Below, one piece after another: positions 45,702 through 57,100 of a DNA stretch of 64,000 nucleotides. How positions within the stretch are numbered: the first letter of the stretch is position 1; each line of letters begins with the position of its first letter. A program made the position numbers and the translations under genes. The stretch covers positions 558,001-622,000 of the forward strand of contig CALSFV010000261.1 in the NCBI GenBank assembly GCA_943737045.1, in the 5' to 3' direction. Source of the stretch: Parapristionchus giblindavisi (Eukaryota > Nematoda > Chromadorea > Rhabditida > Diplogasteridae). The notes beneath the pieces were generated by a model. It did not search any database and was not told where the DNA came from. It saw nothing but the letters and a program-made list of their open reading frames with translations.

Positions 45702-48019
45702 ATCACGCATGTCAGCTAAGGATTGACTGATTCCACTACACACTTTTGAGTTGACCCCCTCTTTTCTCCACGGTTTTCGGTGGTCCTTGGGTAGGACATC
45801 CCTGAACCAGAGTAGCAAGGTTGGTAGATCAAACATCTCTCCAGGAGCCCACGTCAAAGATCGTCGTTGAGGCCCCTTCCGATGCGATTTTCACGGCTCA
45901 CAGGAGAGCTAGGAAAAAGTGATCAACAGATGAAATGTGTAATTTCTCGAGTACTCTCAGATAAAAATGTGAAAATCCAACTTTATGATTTTGTGTTCTA
46001 TAAGGAATTGATTTTGTTCCACAGTATCGGGACCTATTTTGTTTTGGGCTCAATCGATAGAGCTCGTCAATAGCTTTCATTTAAGCCCTTGGGAGCCGAT
46101 TTAAGTTGGTATTTGGCTGAATGACGGTCAAAAAACTGCACTTGAATGCTGGTAGATCACTAATAAAAGCCGCGCGTTGCTTTGATGTACTCGCCATTGT
46201 CGGCTAATTGACAGTGTTGTCCTGTAATATACTGGAGAATGTGCTGACGATCAATCTGACGTCGAGTCGCTCACCCAAGTAGGTTTTGTTCTCGCTACAG
46301 CCAAATCAGCGAAATTTGAGGATTCCGATGGTTCCTGGTGCGGATTGACCGATGAATGCTGTAGATATGAGAGAAAATTCCATTTAGAGCTCTCTGGATC
46401 TCTGGCCAAGTGATACATGTTTCTCGAAGAATTCCTGAGAGAGTTCTCGCTGGATTGAATCGACGTAGCCATCTTGGATGTCCATCCAGTGGGAGGAACT
46501 GGAACTTTCTTTAATATCTACAGCATTCATCGATCAATCCGCACCAGGAACCATCGGAATGGACTAGTTTAGCTGATTTGGCTGCAGCGAGAACAAAACG
46601 TACTTGATTGAGCGACTCGACGTCAGATTGATCGTCAGCACATTCTCCAGTATATTACAGGACAATCCTGTCAATTAGCCGACAATGGCGAGTAGATCAA
46701 AGCAACGCGCGGCTTTTATTAGTGATCTACCAGCATTCAAGTGCAGTTTTTTGACCGTCATTATAATATAATAATATTTATACGTATTCATGAATAAACA
46801 ATGAAACGTGTGGTAAACAAAAAGAAACGAAGTGAATCGATAAACGAAGATGATTATGCTAATGATAATGAATTGCTCACGGGTTTAAGAATGGACTGAT
46901 CTTTGGGAAATAGAGACTAAATATAATTCATTAGGGAAACTCTATTTGATTGCCAGGTTGTACCAAAAGTCATTCATTCAGCCAAATGCCAACTTAAATC
47001 GGCTCCCAAGGGCTTAAATGAAAGCTATTGACGAGCTCTATCGATTGAGCCCAAAACAAAATAGGTCCCGATACTGTGGAACAAAATCAATTCCTTATAG
47101 AACACAAAATCAAAAAGTTGGATTTTCACATTTTTATCTGAAAGTACTCGAGAAATTACACATTTCATCAGTTGATCACTTTTTCCTAGCTCTCCTGTAA
47201 GCCGTGAATCGCATCGGAAGGGGCCTCAACGACGATCTTTGACGTGGGCTCCTGGAGAGATGTTTGATCTACCAACCTTGCTACTCTGGTTCAGGGATGT
47301 CCTACCCAAGGACCACCGAAAACCGTGGAGAAAAGAGGGGGTCAACTCAAAAGTGTGTAGTAAAGCAGACGATTTTGGTCAATCCTTACTAGGGAATGGT
47401 TCGTAAAGGGTACGAAACTACGATGTGTGACTACCATGGCGATAATAAGCATGGCCGACTTAGTATGAATCAACTTTCAAAGTCTGCTATTTATCGATTT
47501 TGAAAAACCCGGCGCATGTACGCCGCACGGTTGAAAATGATTGTCCCACCCTTCAATGGGGAAGGGAGGGACAATCATTTTCAAAGACGGAAGAGTGGAC
47601 TCTCTATCTCAATCGAGCTGTGGTATAGTGGTAAGTGAGCGGTCATTACTTTTTGCACACGAGTTCGATTCCACCGAGTACATTTTATGACTGTGTAATA
47701 ATTTAACAATGAATGCGGATGTTTCAATGGAAATAAAGTCCAAAATTTCTATTTATTTCGGTTTTTGCCACTTGATTTTTTCAGGAGTTTGATGACTTAT
47801 CTTGATCTACACAGTTTTTTTATTCTGCTTAAATGGATGTTTTTTTTTCAATCATTTTCAACCGTGCGGCGTACATACGCCGGGTTTTTCAAAATCGATA
47901 AATAGCAGACTTTGAAAGTTGATTCTTACTAAGTCGGTCATGCTTATTATCGCCATGGTAGTCACTCACCGTAATTTCGTACCCTTTACGATCCATTCCC
48001 TAGTTAGGTGACATGCGTG
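45702..48019. mobile_element. 2318 bp insertion with CACGCATGTCA termini, built of nested foldbacks
   Basis: The ends CACGCATGTCAGCTAAGGAT and CTAGTTAGGTGACATGCGTG give an 11 bp perfect terminal repeat, flanked by ATAT on both sides. Inside, 45720-46140 mirrors 46940-47380, 46160-46480 mirrors 46500-46740, and 47393-47580 mirrors 47840-48005. So it is at least three foldbacks in one another or side by side. No transposase frame was seen. Confidence 0.75.
47614..47682 (+). other. tRNA-like remnant inside a foldback loop
   Basis: GCTGTGGTATAGTGGTAAGT is a good A box, and ACGAGTTCGATTCCACCGAG a good B box, ~45 bp apart. The T stem and acceptor stem do not pair fully. It may be a tRNA-derived sequence captured as the spacer between arms 47393-47580 and 47840-48005. 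Confidence 0.5.
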
Positions 48020-48454
48020 ATATAAATCTCAGCATCTTGATCTCTCATACTCTTTTCATCTCTCCTCTCCTTTTTCCTCTCCTCAGCGCCTCTGTGTTCC
48101 TCTCTCTTTTTTTGCTTCTCTACCTCTTGTGTCTTTGTTTAGAAGTCATTCTAACACGGTATTTCACGCAGGGGAGGGAAAGAGGGGAATACCCTCTTCG
48201 CTCCTCCTTCCCATCCTTTCCCACCAGTTGGTTTCCGGTAGCGCGTGTCGATCATCTACCGATTCCTTCTTCTCCTTTTGTTAATTTCACATTATTAGAC
48301 GAATCCATAAAATGAATTAGAAGTATATTATGTAAAAAGCAAATGTGCTCTATGCTCTAGTATTCTATGTATGGCATGCAATGTGAAATAGTTATTGTTA
48401 TGTTTTTTTCCGAAGTTACCGTACCCCTTCAAAACAAAAAAAACTACCGTATAC

Positions 48455-48578
48455 CTGCTCCACTCTTCCGGAGAGCGTGATCATGTGCGCATGGAACAGC
48501 ACGATACACACGTCGCCGTACACCAGCGTCCGCTTCAGTCCGAAATGGGTACGGCGTCTCTCGGATCCCTCGTACGTC
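48455..48578 (-). CDS. GAK-like PTEN/C2-domain exon (VYGDV)
   Basis: On the minus strand, between AAACTGCAG and GTATACGGTAG, the frame reads TYEGSERRRTHFGLKRTLVY, then GDVCIVLFHAHMITLSGRVE and Q. It matches the C2 region of GAK (VTVQGDVLIVIYHARSTLGGRLQ). This C2 domain binds membranes next to the catalytically dead phosphatase fold. It should precede the exon at 51849, but on the minus strand it lies after it, so the order is rearranged. Confidence 0.75.
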
Positions 48579-49640
48579 CTGCAGTTTGATACATATTGGC
48601 CTCATACAAAGTAGCAGTTGAAAACTTTGAAATAATTAGCAGAGTCATTTCCATTATACTGCGCGCTTTTTCAAAATAAACATGACGTAAACTGGTTAAC
48701 TAGTAGACTGGTTCATTTCATTTCCTCGCTTCTCTAATTTTCACTCTAGAACCAACGATCTACTATACTGCAACAGACAGACACATTCGCGCTACACATC
48801 TACAACAAGAATTGTACTGCATTATTTACACTCATACGTGGGCACCACTGCCTCTAGCGGCAATAACCCCCCGATTTTGGCACAAGATATGGGCACAGGG
48901 CACTTCTTTGATTTCTGGCCCAGGTGATATTACAGATTAATTCTATTTATTTCTCATTCATCATCACTCATTATTCATTTCTCGTAGTAACCGATCCTTT
49001 TCTCGGTTGTGGTAAAACCAACCGCATCATGATTGATAGAATGATGAAATGAGAGTTTTGCCTCCTCCTTTCCCATACTCTATCGTCCTAATCCAATTTC
49101 ATTTCCATATCACCACATTCCCCTATAAAAGCATTCGATTCCTTCTCTTCGGTTCAGTCCAGAGCTCTCCCATCTTGAGGAGAGCTTGAGGAGCATTTCG
49201 CGTGGACATCATCCTCCCAGTGAGGTGGACGACTCCTCCATTCGATCGAAAAGATCGAAATGGGGAGGGGGGGGGGGGGGTGAACGAGGGGGCTGGGCCA
49301 GAAATAAAAGAAGTTCCGAGCACAGGATCGGCCTTATTATATACCGCTCATTTTCAAGCTTAATCTTTCAAACTTCGAGAGCTCCACTTTTAGAGAAGCG
49401 ACTCCATAGAAGTATACATAATAACATATATTAAAGGTATTCTTTGAGAATAATAATAATGATAATTTATCATAATAATAATCATCTTTATTATTACTAA
49501 TAATGGAAAAATTCATTCCTTTATGTTTTACATGACACATCTCCTTGTACACAAAAGGGGAGAATCTTTAAATTCATGATTTTTAAATTGCAAATAGTTC
49601 TCATCTTTGTTTGCATGTTCATTTCCTCAATAATCACATA
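48579..49640. other. Repeat-derived, no gene seen
   Basis: It contains a copy of the GCCGCTAGCGGC family near 48835-48900, a TATA-like CCCCTATAAAAGC at 49124, and a G-run near 49265-49280. 49420-49545 is the mirror of 60200-60320, part of a paralogous block that includes the linker exons at 51.5 and 59.9 kb. Confidence 0.45.
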
Positions 49641-49649
49641 CAGTGCTGG

Positions 49650-51190
49650 CCAATATTCTATCATATTTTGGTTTTTCAGCCATAACTTTTTTCGCAGACA
49701 ACCGTTTCTCTTCATTTTTTAGTATGTTTGTATAGATGGTACTGTGATATAGTTGTACCTTTTTATCCATATTGGATCGCAAACAATGGAATAGTGATCA
49801 ATTTTCGAAAAAGGACAATTTTCAGCGAATTCAGCACCTGGGCATATCGGCCATTGACGGCTCCGGGGCAACTTGGATTCAGTTCTACGTGTGGAATCTG
49901 TATGCGGCAATGACTGAGTGAAAGTATCAAGGCATTGGGTTGATCAGGGTGTCGAAGGTGGATGCGAGAATCGCAGCAGAAGTGCGCTGAACCTGCTCAG
50001 ACTTCTCGGCAGCGTTCTTTTCCTTTTATATCTCCGCAGCACGCTCCAACTACTCCCATATGTGCAGGATGATGTTCAGGTTGTATGATTGACTATGTTC
50101 GTCCATCTCCCGGACCCTACTACCGCGAAACTAGGCGGCAATATGGGGCGGACCTGTGCTTGATATCGTTATTCCGCACCAAAACGAAGCCGCTGCGGCG
50201 CGTTTCGCGGACCCAGGGCAGTATCTCTTCTCCTAGTTGTTCTCGTAGCTGTAGTGATCGAGAATTCTCTACATACGAAACAGGGGACTCATTTCGCGGC
50301 GGGAGAAGCATCCCCAGGCAAGGAAGCAGCCACCACCGTAGTTGACCGTCGGGCATTGATACTTGGGACCGAAGAGAAAGCCGGTAGGACGACGAAACCA
50401 CTTCGTACTATTGCTACGAAAGAGATTGTACTCGCTATCATCGATCCTTACCCCTGATGGCCACTGCTCGCGGGTCCAGTGCAGATGGTCGCTGGCCCTT
50501 ATCACCCGTGCTTTTCGATTCTTGCCTGGGGATACTTCTCCCGCCGCGGATTGAATCCCCTGTTTCGTATGTAGAGAATTCTTGATCACTACATCTACGA
50601 GAACAACTAGGAGAAGACGATACTGCCCTGGGTCCGCGAAACGCGCCGCAGCGGCTTCGTTTTGGTGCGGAATAACGATATCAAGCACAGGTCCGCCCCA
50701 TATTGCCGCCTAGTTTCGCGGTAGTAGGGTCCGGGAGATGGACGAACATAGTCAATCATACAACCTGAACATCATCCTGCACATATGGGAGTAGTTGGAG
50801 CGTGCTGCGGAGATATAAAAGGAAAAGAACGCTGCCGAGAAGTCTGAGCAGGTTCAGCGCACTTCTGCTGCGATTCTCGCATCCACCTTCGACACCCTGA
50901 TCAACCCAATGCCTTGATACTTTCACTCAGTCATTGCCGCATACAGATTTCACACGTAGAACTGAATCCAAGTTGCCCCGGAGCCGTCAATGGCCGATAT
51001 GCCCAGGTGCTGAATTCGCTGAAAATTGTCCTTTTTCGAAAATTGATCACTATTCCATTGTTTGCGATCCAATATGGATAAAAAGGTACAACTATATCAC
51101 AGTACCATCTATACAAACATACTAAAAAATGAAGAGAAACGGTTGTCTGCGAAAAAAGTTATGGTTGAAAAACCAGCCGTTGCGACGTCA
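49650..51190. mobile_element. Tc1 element converted into a ~1.5 kb palindrome
   Basis: The arms 49660-50330 and 50510-51185 mirror one another almost perfectly (for example the same 61-codon spurious frame at 49728-49913 and 50931-51116). Each arm is the C-terminal part and 3' end of a Tc1-like transposase gene. The spacer supplies the middle of the same gene. The outer ends are GGTTTTTCAGCCATAACTTT and its mirror. Confidence 0.85.
50100..50688 (-). pseudogene. Tc1-type transposase, N-terminal half missing
   Basis: The minus-strand frame at 50269-50688 contains RKARVIRASDHLHWTREQWP, then SGVRIDDSEYNLFRSNST, FRRPTGFLFGPKYQCPTVNY and GGGCFLAWGCFSR. Tc1 has F-S-DES-F-LF---G---V-R and KYQCPTVKHGGGSVMVWGCF. 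A second part, GFVLVRNNDIKHRSAPYC at about 50120-50180, corresponds to the FQQDNDPKH motif. The first catalytic Asp region reads IDDSE. The part before RKAR in that frame is the mirror arm translated, not transposase. The frame is broken between the parts. Confidence 0.8.
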
Positions 51191-51484
51191 TCGACGCTGC
51201 TCTTTGATCCCTTCTCGACGACGTCATCTTAAGTCCTTAGAGTCACAAAAAATCCAATAAATCACTTACAACTGCCTATTCCCAGCAGATCTGCCTCCAC
51301 TTCATCATCTTCCACCTTTCTTCGAGAAACAGTCGTTACTTTTACACTTTTTTCAAGTTATTCACGTATATTCTTCTTTCCCTCTTCATGATCTTATTCT
51401 ACATTTCTAATAGTGTTAATCTTTATTTGCGCGCACATTTTCTCAATACTCACATACATGCAAGCAGCTACACAATAAACAAAC
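51191..51484. other. No gene seen
   Basis: AT-rich. From about 51300 it mirrors 60010-60190, so it is the flank of the duplicated linker exon. Confidence 0.4.
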
Positions 51485-51576
51485 CCGGATAGTCCATGAA
51501 GGATCGGGGTCCTCCACCAGACGCGGGATGTCGTGGAGGCTGTGAGGTGGATGAAGCCGAGAAGGCGAGTGTCACT
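51485..51576 (-). CDS. GAK-like linker exon, Pro/Gly-rich (intact copy)
   Basis: On the minus strand, between TTCCCAG and GTTTGTT, the frame reads RVTLAFSASSTSQPPRHPAS, then GGGPRSFMDYPG. Together with the C2 exon at 51849 upstream on the same strand it fits the start of the linker after the PTEN-like domain. A copy at 59921-60008 is four bases shorter and out of frame. Confidence 0.55.
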
Positions 51577-51848
51577 CTGGGAATAAATGAATATTCATTA
51601 GGTCGTATCGTAGCACCATATATCAAAGGAATAGATTCGATAATGAAGAGGGATCGAAACACAAAACGACTTGGTGAAATCCAAGAGAACTAATTCCGAA
51701 TTCGGATCAAATGAAAATGTTTCCTGCGATGAACCATAAGAAAAGATCAAAGATCACCCTACAGTATGCTCTCTCATGAATTCACTACAGGCAAAGAGCA
51801 AAGTCCAAAGACCAAAGTCCGAAGTCCAAAGATCAAAGATCAACCTAC

Positions 51849-51982
51849 CGTATGTCCTCATGGATGAGGGCATCATCAGCTCCGAGGTAGTCCAGTTCTC
51901 CCTTGCGGAACACGATCGAGGGCGTCTTGCGTGCGTCCGTCAGTGCCGTGTGCAGAGAGATCGAGAACATCGGGATCTCCAA
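51849..51982 (-). CDS. GAK-like C2-domain exon (FSISLHTAL)
   Basis: The minus-strand frame reads EIPMFSISLHTALTDARKTP, then SIVFRKGELDYLGADDALIH and EDIR, with a GTAGGTTG donor. GAK has MFQIQFHTGFVP...VKFAKYDLDACD. The 5' edge runs into the ATT/ATA microsatellite at 51985, and a clear acceptor is lacking, so the exon start may have been displaced by the LINE insertion and array expansion. Confidence 0.7.
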
Positions 51983-51983
51983 G

Positions 51984-52164
<181 letters not shown>

Positions 52165-52277
52165 CATTCTGGGTCGAAAAGAGAGCGGCGAGCGGCTGAA
52201 ATCGTCTCTTCTCCCTCGTCTCTCCACCCAGCTTCTAACCCCAAGTGCCAGTGGTGCGGCAGGGGTGATCCACCGCT

Positions 52278-55019
52278 ATGGGCTGTCGGCTGCCGTTCGT
52301 CATCGGCAACATCAACGTTCGCTCACTCTCTACGAGGACTCGCCAGGAAGAATTCGATCGTGCGCTGTCCAAGATCTCCTTCGATGTCGTTTGTCTGACA
52401 GAATCTCGAATTGCTGGCCGCGGATCGGTCTGTTTACCGCTTTCTTCTTCCACTCTTTACTATAGTGGAGGCAATCAAGCCCATCATGGTGTTGCCTTTG
52501 CCGTGAGAGATAGGCTTTCCAGCTCGATTAAGTTTGCAGGTATAAGTCAAAGGGTTGCAGTACTCCAGTTATCAACCCTCAAACTGCACTTAATCGTTGT
52601 CTATGCACCAACCTCCAATTCGACCGATGTCGATTACGATGAAGTCATCGACACAGTGGAGGAGTCCATGCGTGACTGCCCAGCTGGTTACCGAACTTTC
52701 GTCATCGGTGACCTGAACGCTCGAGTGAAGAGAGAAGGAGGAGTGGAAGAAATCGTTGGACACTTCACTTATGCAGACATGAATGATAGAGGAAGGAGAG
52801 TGGTTGAATTCTGTACGAGAAATGGAATGAGAATATGGAATACGTGGTTCAAGTCGAGGATGGCTAGACGGTGGACTTGGAGAAGCCCAAACGGAATTAC
52901 GAAACACCAGATCGATTTTATTATTGGGCCACGATCTGCACCGGTAACAAATTGTCATGTTATCAACCGCTTCGAATGCGATAGTGATCATAGAATGATT
53001 CGTCTCGAGTTGGATGTTGGAGTTAGGAGAAGGTGGATGAAGGAGAGAAGACCAAGGAAAGAGTTCGATCGACAAGCCTACAGGAGGAATGCAAATGTAT
53101 TGAGTGATCTTGCGATACCCATACCTAATGATGCGAATACGGCTTATCAGTCCATTGTCGCCCTCACCGAGATCACTGCGCTCGACTGTTGGAAGGAAAA
53201 GGAGGAAAGGAGGAAAATCTCGCTAAGGACACAGAAGCTTTTGGAAAGGAGGCATCAGCTGAAAGGAGACCCTCGTACTGCCGTGGAGTACGTACAGTGT
53301 TGTAAGGCGGCCCGCGCGAATTTGATTGAAGATATTCGGAGGAGAAAGGAGGACCAACTGCTGGAGGCCATAAGAAAGGGTAGGAGTGTATCCAGATTGA
53401 CAAAAGAAGAAGGAATGACCAAACGGCGAATGCTCTTCAATGAACCAGTATCGATGATGGCTTCTCAATCCTACACAGAACACACGGTGCGGAAATTTTA
53501 CGAGGATCTCTATAATCCAACCGTGCCATTACCATGTGCCATCCCTTCGTCAGAAGATCCCTTACCACCATTCCTGAAGGAAGAAATAGCACATGCTATC
53601 GGAACCCTGAAATCCGGTCATTCCGCTGGTGCAGATGGAGTCAAGCCCGACATGCTCCTCATCTCTGAGGCTGTAATAACCCCTCTTATCACTCGGATGC
53701 TGAATGGTATCATCGATGGAGAACAGATTCCGCCCGATCTACTGACATCACGTGTAACGCTGCTGCACAAAGGTGGCGACTCAAACGACATCGGGAATTA
53801 TCGTCCTATAAGCCTTCTCAGCGTCATCTGTAAAGTTGCGACAAAGGCTGTACTCAACAGGATTACCAGTCAATTAGAAGATGCAGAGGACTACAGTCAG
53901 GCCGGCTTCCGACCAGGGTATTCTACGATCGATCATATCCACGCAGTCCATCAATTGATCGAGAAAACTACTGAATTCAAGATACCCCTTCATATGGCAC
54001 TAATCGACTTCAAAAAGGCTTTTGATCGAGTAGAATGGCCAGCTGTTTGGCAAGCACTTTCAATTCAAGGCATCCACTCTTCCCTCATTGACCTTCTGAA
54101 GAGATTCTATGAAGGAACGATTACAAAGATACAAGTCAACGAAAGTGCAGTTCAAGTGGACGTACGAAGGGGAGTGAAACAAGGAGACACCATCTCTCCG
54201 AAGCTGTTCAACTGTGTTTTACGAATGGCACTTGACACAATCGATTGGGAGAATACAGGACTGAATGTGAATGGAGTTCGACTCACAAGCTTGGCGTACG
54301 CAGATGACATTCTCCTGATTGCAAAGAACCGAGTCGACTTGAAACGAATGCTCCTTAAAGTAATAGATGCAGTGGCCCCTGTTGGACTCGAAGTTCATCC
54401 TGGGAAAACAACGTTGTTGACATCTAGTGCCACAAACCGAGAACCAATTGAGTTGAATGATGGATACCGCTTCGAATACAAGCAAGGCGCGAAATACCTG
54501 GGCAGCTGGATAAGCTTACCTCTACAACCCTCTTATGAGATCAAGAGAAGAGTTCAATGTGGATGGCTTGCTTGGAGGAACATCGGACACCTATTAAAGC
54601 ATCCCACTGTGGACAGAGAGATCAGGAAAAGGGCTTTCAACGCTTGTATTATGTCGACTGTTCTCTATGGAAGTGAATGTTGGGTGATGAGAGAGTCCGA
54701 TAAGAATGAACTGAGGATCGCCCAAAGAAAGATGGAACGTCGTATGATAGGAGTTACTTGGAAGGATCGATGGACCAATGACCATGTTCGGAGAGAAACA
54801 GGAGTGATGGACTGGGTGGAAGAAGCGACGAAAAGAAAGCTGAACTGGGCCAAAAAGATAAGGACTATGGATGATAATCGATGGACAAGGAGATTAACAG
54901 TTTGGATACCATACGATCGAATATCCAACAGAGGACAAGGAAGACCGCTTGAAAGATGGAGGAACGAGATTACGAAGAGAATTGGACAACGCTGGTGGAG
55001 CCTAACTGATGACGAATGA
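52278..55019 (+). CDS. RTE-type LINE polyprotein: endonuclease + reverse transcriptase, apparently intact
   Basis: The 913-codon frame starts at the first ATG after the array. The N-terminus is an AP-type endonuclease with N11/N13 (NINVRSLS), E42 (TESR), VYAPTS 108-113, GDLNAR 144-149 and SDHR 236-239. It nicks target DNA. The RT follows, with LKSGHSAGADGVKPDML, YRPISLLSVICKV, QAGFRPGYSTIDHIHA, DFKKAFD 577-583, VKQGDTISPKLF and YADD 674-677. All catalytic residues are present. A C-terminal region with GRPLERWRNEITKR is typical of RTE-like elements. There is no gag-like first frame and no LTR. The array end at 55063-55127 is the 3' tail. Few signs of decay, so it may be recent. Confidence 0.92.
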   Translation: MGCRLPFVIGNINVRSLSTRTRQEEFDRALSKISFDVVCLTESRIAGRGSVCLPLSSSTLYYSGGNQAHHGVAFAVRDRLSSSIKFAGISQRVAVLQLSTLKLHLIVVYAPTSNSTDVDYDEVIDTVEESMRDCPAGYRTFVIGDLNARVKREGGVEEIVGHFTYADMNDRGRRVVEFCTRNGMRIWNTWFKSRMARRWTWRSPNGITKHQIDFIIGPRSAPVTNCHVINRFECDSDHRMIRLELDVGVRRRWMKERRPRKEFDRQAYRRNANVLSDLAIPIPNDANTAYQSIVALTEITALDCWKEKEERRKISLRTQKLLERRHQLKGDPRTAVEYVQCCKAARANLIEDIRRRKEDQLLEAIRKGRSVSRLTKEEGMTKRRMLFNEPVSMMASQSYTEHTVRKFYEDLYNPTVPLPCAIPSSEDPLPPFLKEEIAHAIGTLKSGHSAGADGVKPDMLLISEAVITPLITRMLNGIIDGEQIPPDLLTSRVTLLHKGGDSNDIGNYRPISLLSVICKVATKAVLNRITSQLEDAEDYSQAGFRPGYSTIDHIHAVHQLIEKTTEFKIPLHMALIDFKKAFDRVEWPAVWQALSIQGIHSSLIDLLKRFYEGTITKIQVNESAVQVDVRRGVKQGDTISPKLFNCVLRMALDTIDWENTGLNVNGVRLTSLAYADDILLIAKNRVDLKRMLLKVIDAVAPVGLEVHPGKTTLLTSSATNREPIELNDGYRFEYKQGAKYLGSWISLPLQPSYEIKRRVQCGWLAWRNIGHLLKHPTVDREIRKRAFNACIMSTVLYGSECWVMRESDKNELRIAQRKMERRMIGVTWKDRWTNDHVRRETGVMDWVEEATKRKLNWAKKIRTMDDNRWTRRLTVWIPYDRISNRGQGRPLERWRNEITKRIGQRWWSLTDDE

Positions 55020-55062
55020 ACACCCTAACGCCTGATCAGCGCAACTATGCGACCCCTGATAA

Positions 55063-55086
55063 ATTATGTTATGTTATGTTATGTTA

Positions 55087-55127
<41 letters not shown>
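55063..55127 (+). repeat. LINE 3' tail: (TTATG)n then (TTA)n
   Basis: Four or five TTATG units followed by about 14 TTA units end the LINE. RTE elements characteristically end in short tandem repeats rather than poly(A). Confidence 0.85.
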
Positions 55128-55128
<1 letters not shown>

Positions 55129-55284
55129 AAATCGATCGATCTATTATGGATTTGTTATACAATATCTGCTGCTTTAATTAGAATTTTAAAGAAGGAGACC
55201 CTCGAGTTTTTCCTAATTAGAGAAAAAGAGGGTAGAAGCACTAAACAGCACAAGTTTTATTCACTGCCTAGAACCCCTGGCGGA

Positions 55285-56140
55285 AAAAAAACATAACAAT
55301 AACTATTTCACATTGCATGTCATACATAGAATACTATTAGAGCACATTTGCTTTTTACATAATATACTTCACATCTAATTCATTTTATGGATTCATCTAA
55401 TAATGTGAAATTAACAAAAGGAGAAGAAGGAATCGGTAGATGATCGACACGCGCTACCGGAAACCAACTGGTGGGAAAGGATGGGAAGGAGGAGGGAAGA
55501 GGATATCCCCCTCTTTCCCTCCCCTGCGTGGAATACCGTATTAGAATGACTTATAAACAAAGACGCAAGAGGTAGAGAAACAAAAAAAAGAGAGAGGAAC
55601 ACAGAGGCGCTGAGGAGAGGAAAAAGGAGAGGAGAGAAGAAAAGAGTAAGAGAGATCAAGATACTGAGGTTTATATAACAATAGGTAGATATATATAAGC
55701 AAATTGTGAGAAACCAGGAAATAATGAGAAAGATAGAATAACCGAATAAGTGGTTAGCAAGCGAAGACGAATTCTAGAACCGAGTCATGCGAAAGACACG
55801 AGAAATGCTATCGTAGTTTCGGAAACGGTGGATACCCTGGCTTTGAGAATAACACAGTAGAAAAAGAAATGAATTGTTTGGGACATGACAAACATTTGTC
55901 AATGGTGTACTTTCCAATATCATACAGACAAGAAGTCTACAGTAGTATATACAGTGCACGTCACGGTCACGTACATATACGATATTGGGAAGTACACCTC
56001 ATGTTGTTATCCATATTGTGGACAATTCACTCCATACTTCTCATAGTCTCATCATAAATTTCGGCGCCTTCACGAGATAAAGTTGGTCGATTTAGAGAAA
56101 TCGTTATTTTTCGCTTAAATTGTATGTTTTTCGCATAAAA
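55285..56140 (-). mobile_element. Repeat Y, uninterrupted copy
   Basis: Mirror of 45205-45701 plus 48020-48415. It contains a CT/GA-rich part (55440-55640) and TATCATACAGACAAGAAGTC. It provides the empty target for the 2318 bp insertion. Confidence 0.8.
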
Positions 56141-56837
56141 ATGGGCCGTATACGGGAGTCGATCCGGGGTAGAGCAAGGTTAGTGGGATATGACAATTTA
56201 AGCGAAAAAATTTTTTTATAGATCGACGAACTATATAAAAAACCTATGAAAGCTCCGAAAATGAATGATCCCCTATCTCTTTCTCTCAACCTTACTCTCT
56301 CTCGCTCTCCCTCTACTTTTATATCGCTATCTTTCTTATTGTCATTCCCACTCATCCATGCGCTTTCTCGTTTCATGCGTATGACTAGAGTGAAAGTCGC
56401 CCACGAGCAACTGATTCAAGAGATTGACCATCACAGGCACGCAAGGCAAATGTAACGATGCATTTGCCATTAAATTAACAATATTTAAAAATGCACAAAT
56501 ATATATTTTGCAGGAACATTGCATTATCGAATCCATGTTTTTTTATTAAGACTAGAAAATTTAATAAATTAAATAATTTAAGTGGTCCAAGGTCACCCTC
56601 TGCCATCCCTCATTGCCAGTTTCACTCATCCAGACAATTTCTCGTTTCATGCGCTGTGAGCGAGTTTCACTTACACGCAGTTGATTAACATGAAGCAATA
56701 TTCACGGCACACTAATCGTTCGATTACCGCAGCCATCATAAACTACAGCAACCTTCATCAAACTACCGTAACCCTCATAAGCTACCGTAACCATAAAAAC
56801 TACCGTGAACCTTCAAAAAACTACCGTATACCGCTGC
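56141..56837. other. No secure gene
   Basis: A CT-rich stretch (56270-56350) and a run of CTACCGTAACC words (56730-56830). Small frames such as KVAHEQLIQEIDHHRHA near 56390-56450 have no recognisable family. Confidence 0.4.
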
Positions 56838-57100
56838 ACTCTTCCGAACAAATCAAGAACCTCATCAGAACTCTCGTCGCAGCGAAGAAGAAACAACTCG
56901 AGAGTGAGGGAGTGAGGAGCAGAAGAAAAAGAGCACTTCTGGATGATATGCTCATGGATTTGGAGGAAGAAGAGATTCAGATCGAGGAGGAGGTCGATGT
57001 AGAAGAGGATGATAGAGAGATCACTGCTGAGGCTATCTATGATTTCGTTCACACCGATCTCAAGGAGTATTTCAATGATCCGGATAGTTTTTTTTCGATC
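56838..57100 (+). CDS. Candidate acidic coiled-coil exon
   Basis: The frame reads SSEQIKNLIRTLVAAKKKQL, then SRRKRALLDDMLMDLEEEEI, EEEVDVEEDDREITAEA and IYDFVHTDLKEYFNDPDSFF. It has low hydrophobic bias and long acidic runs. A start or acceptor could not be fixed: the text just upstream is TACCGTATACCGCTGCACTC, resembling the mirrored end of the C2 exon at 48.45 kb. It could be part of a GAK-like linker or an unrelated gene. Confidence 0.35.

Larger units (their letters stand above)
45205..48415. mobile_element. Repeat Y (left copy) interrupted by a 2.3 kb insertion
   Basis: 45205-45701 plus 48020-48415 is the mirror of the uninterrupted 55285-56140. The join in the right copy (TTATATAACAATAGGTAG) shows the empty site. 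No protein gene is visible in Y. Confidence 0.8.

Noticed and set aside
47614..47682. Functional tRNA gene
   Set aside because: A and B boxes are present but the stems pair poorly and it lies inside a foldback.
50085..50401. Genes on both strands of the 50 kb palindrome
   Set aside because: Mirror frames of transposase arms; only the minus-strand transposase text matches a family.
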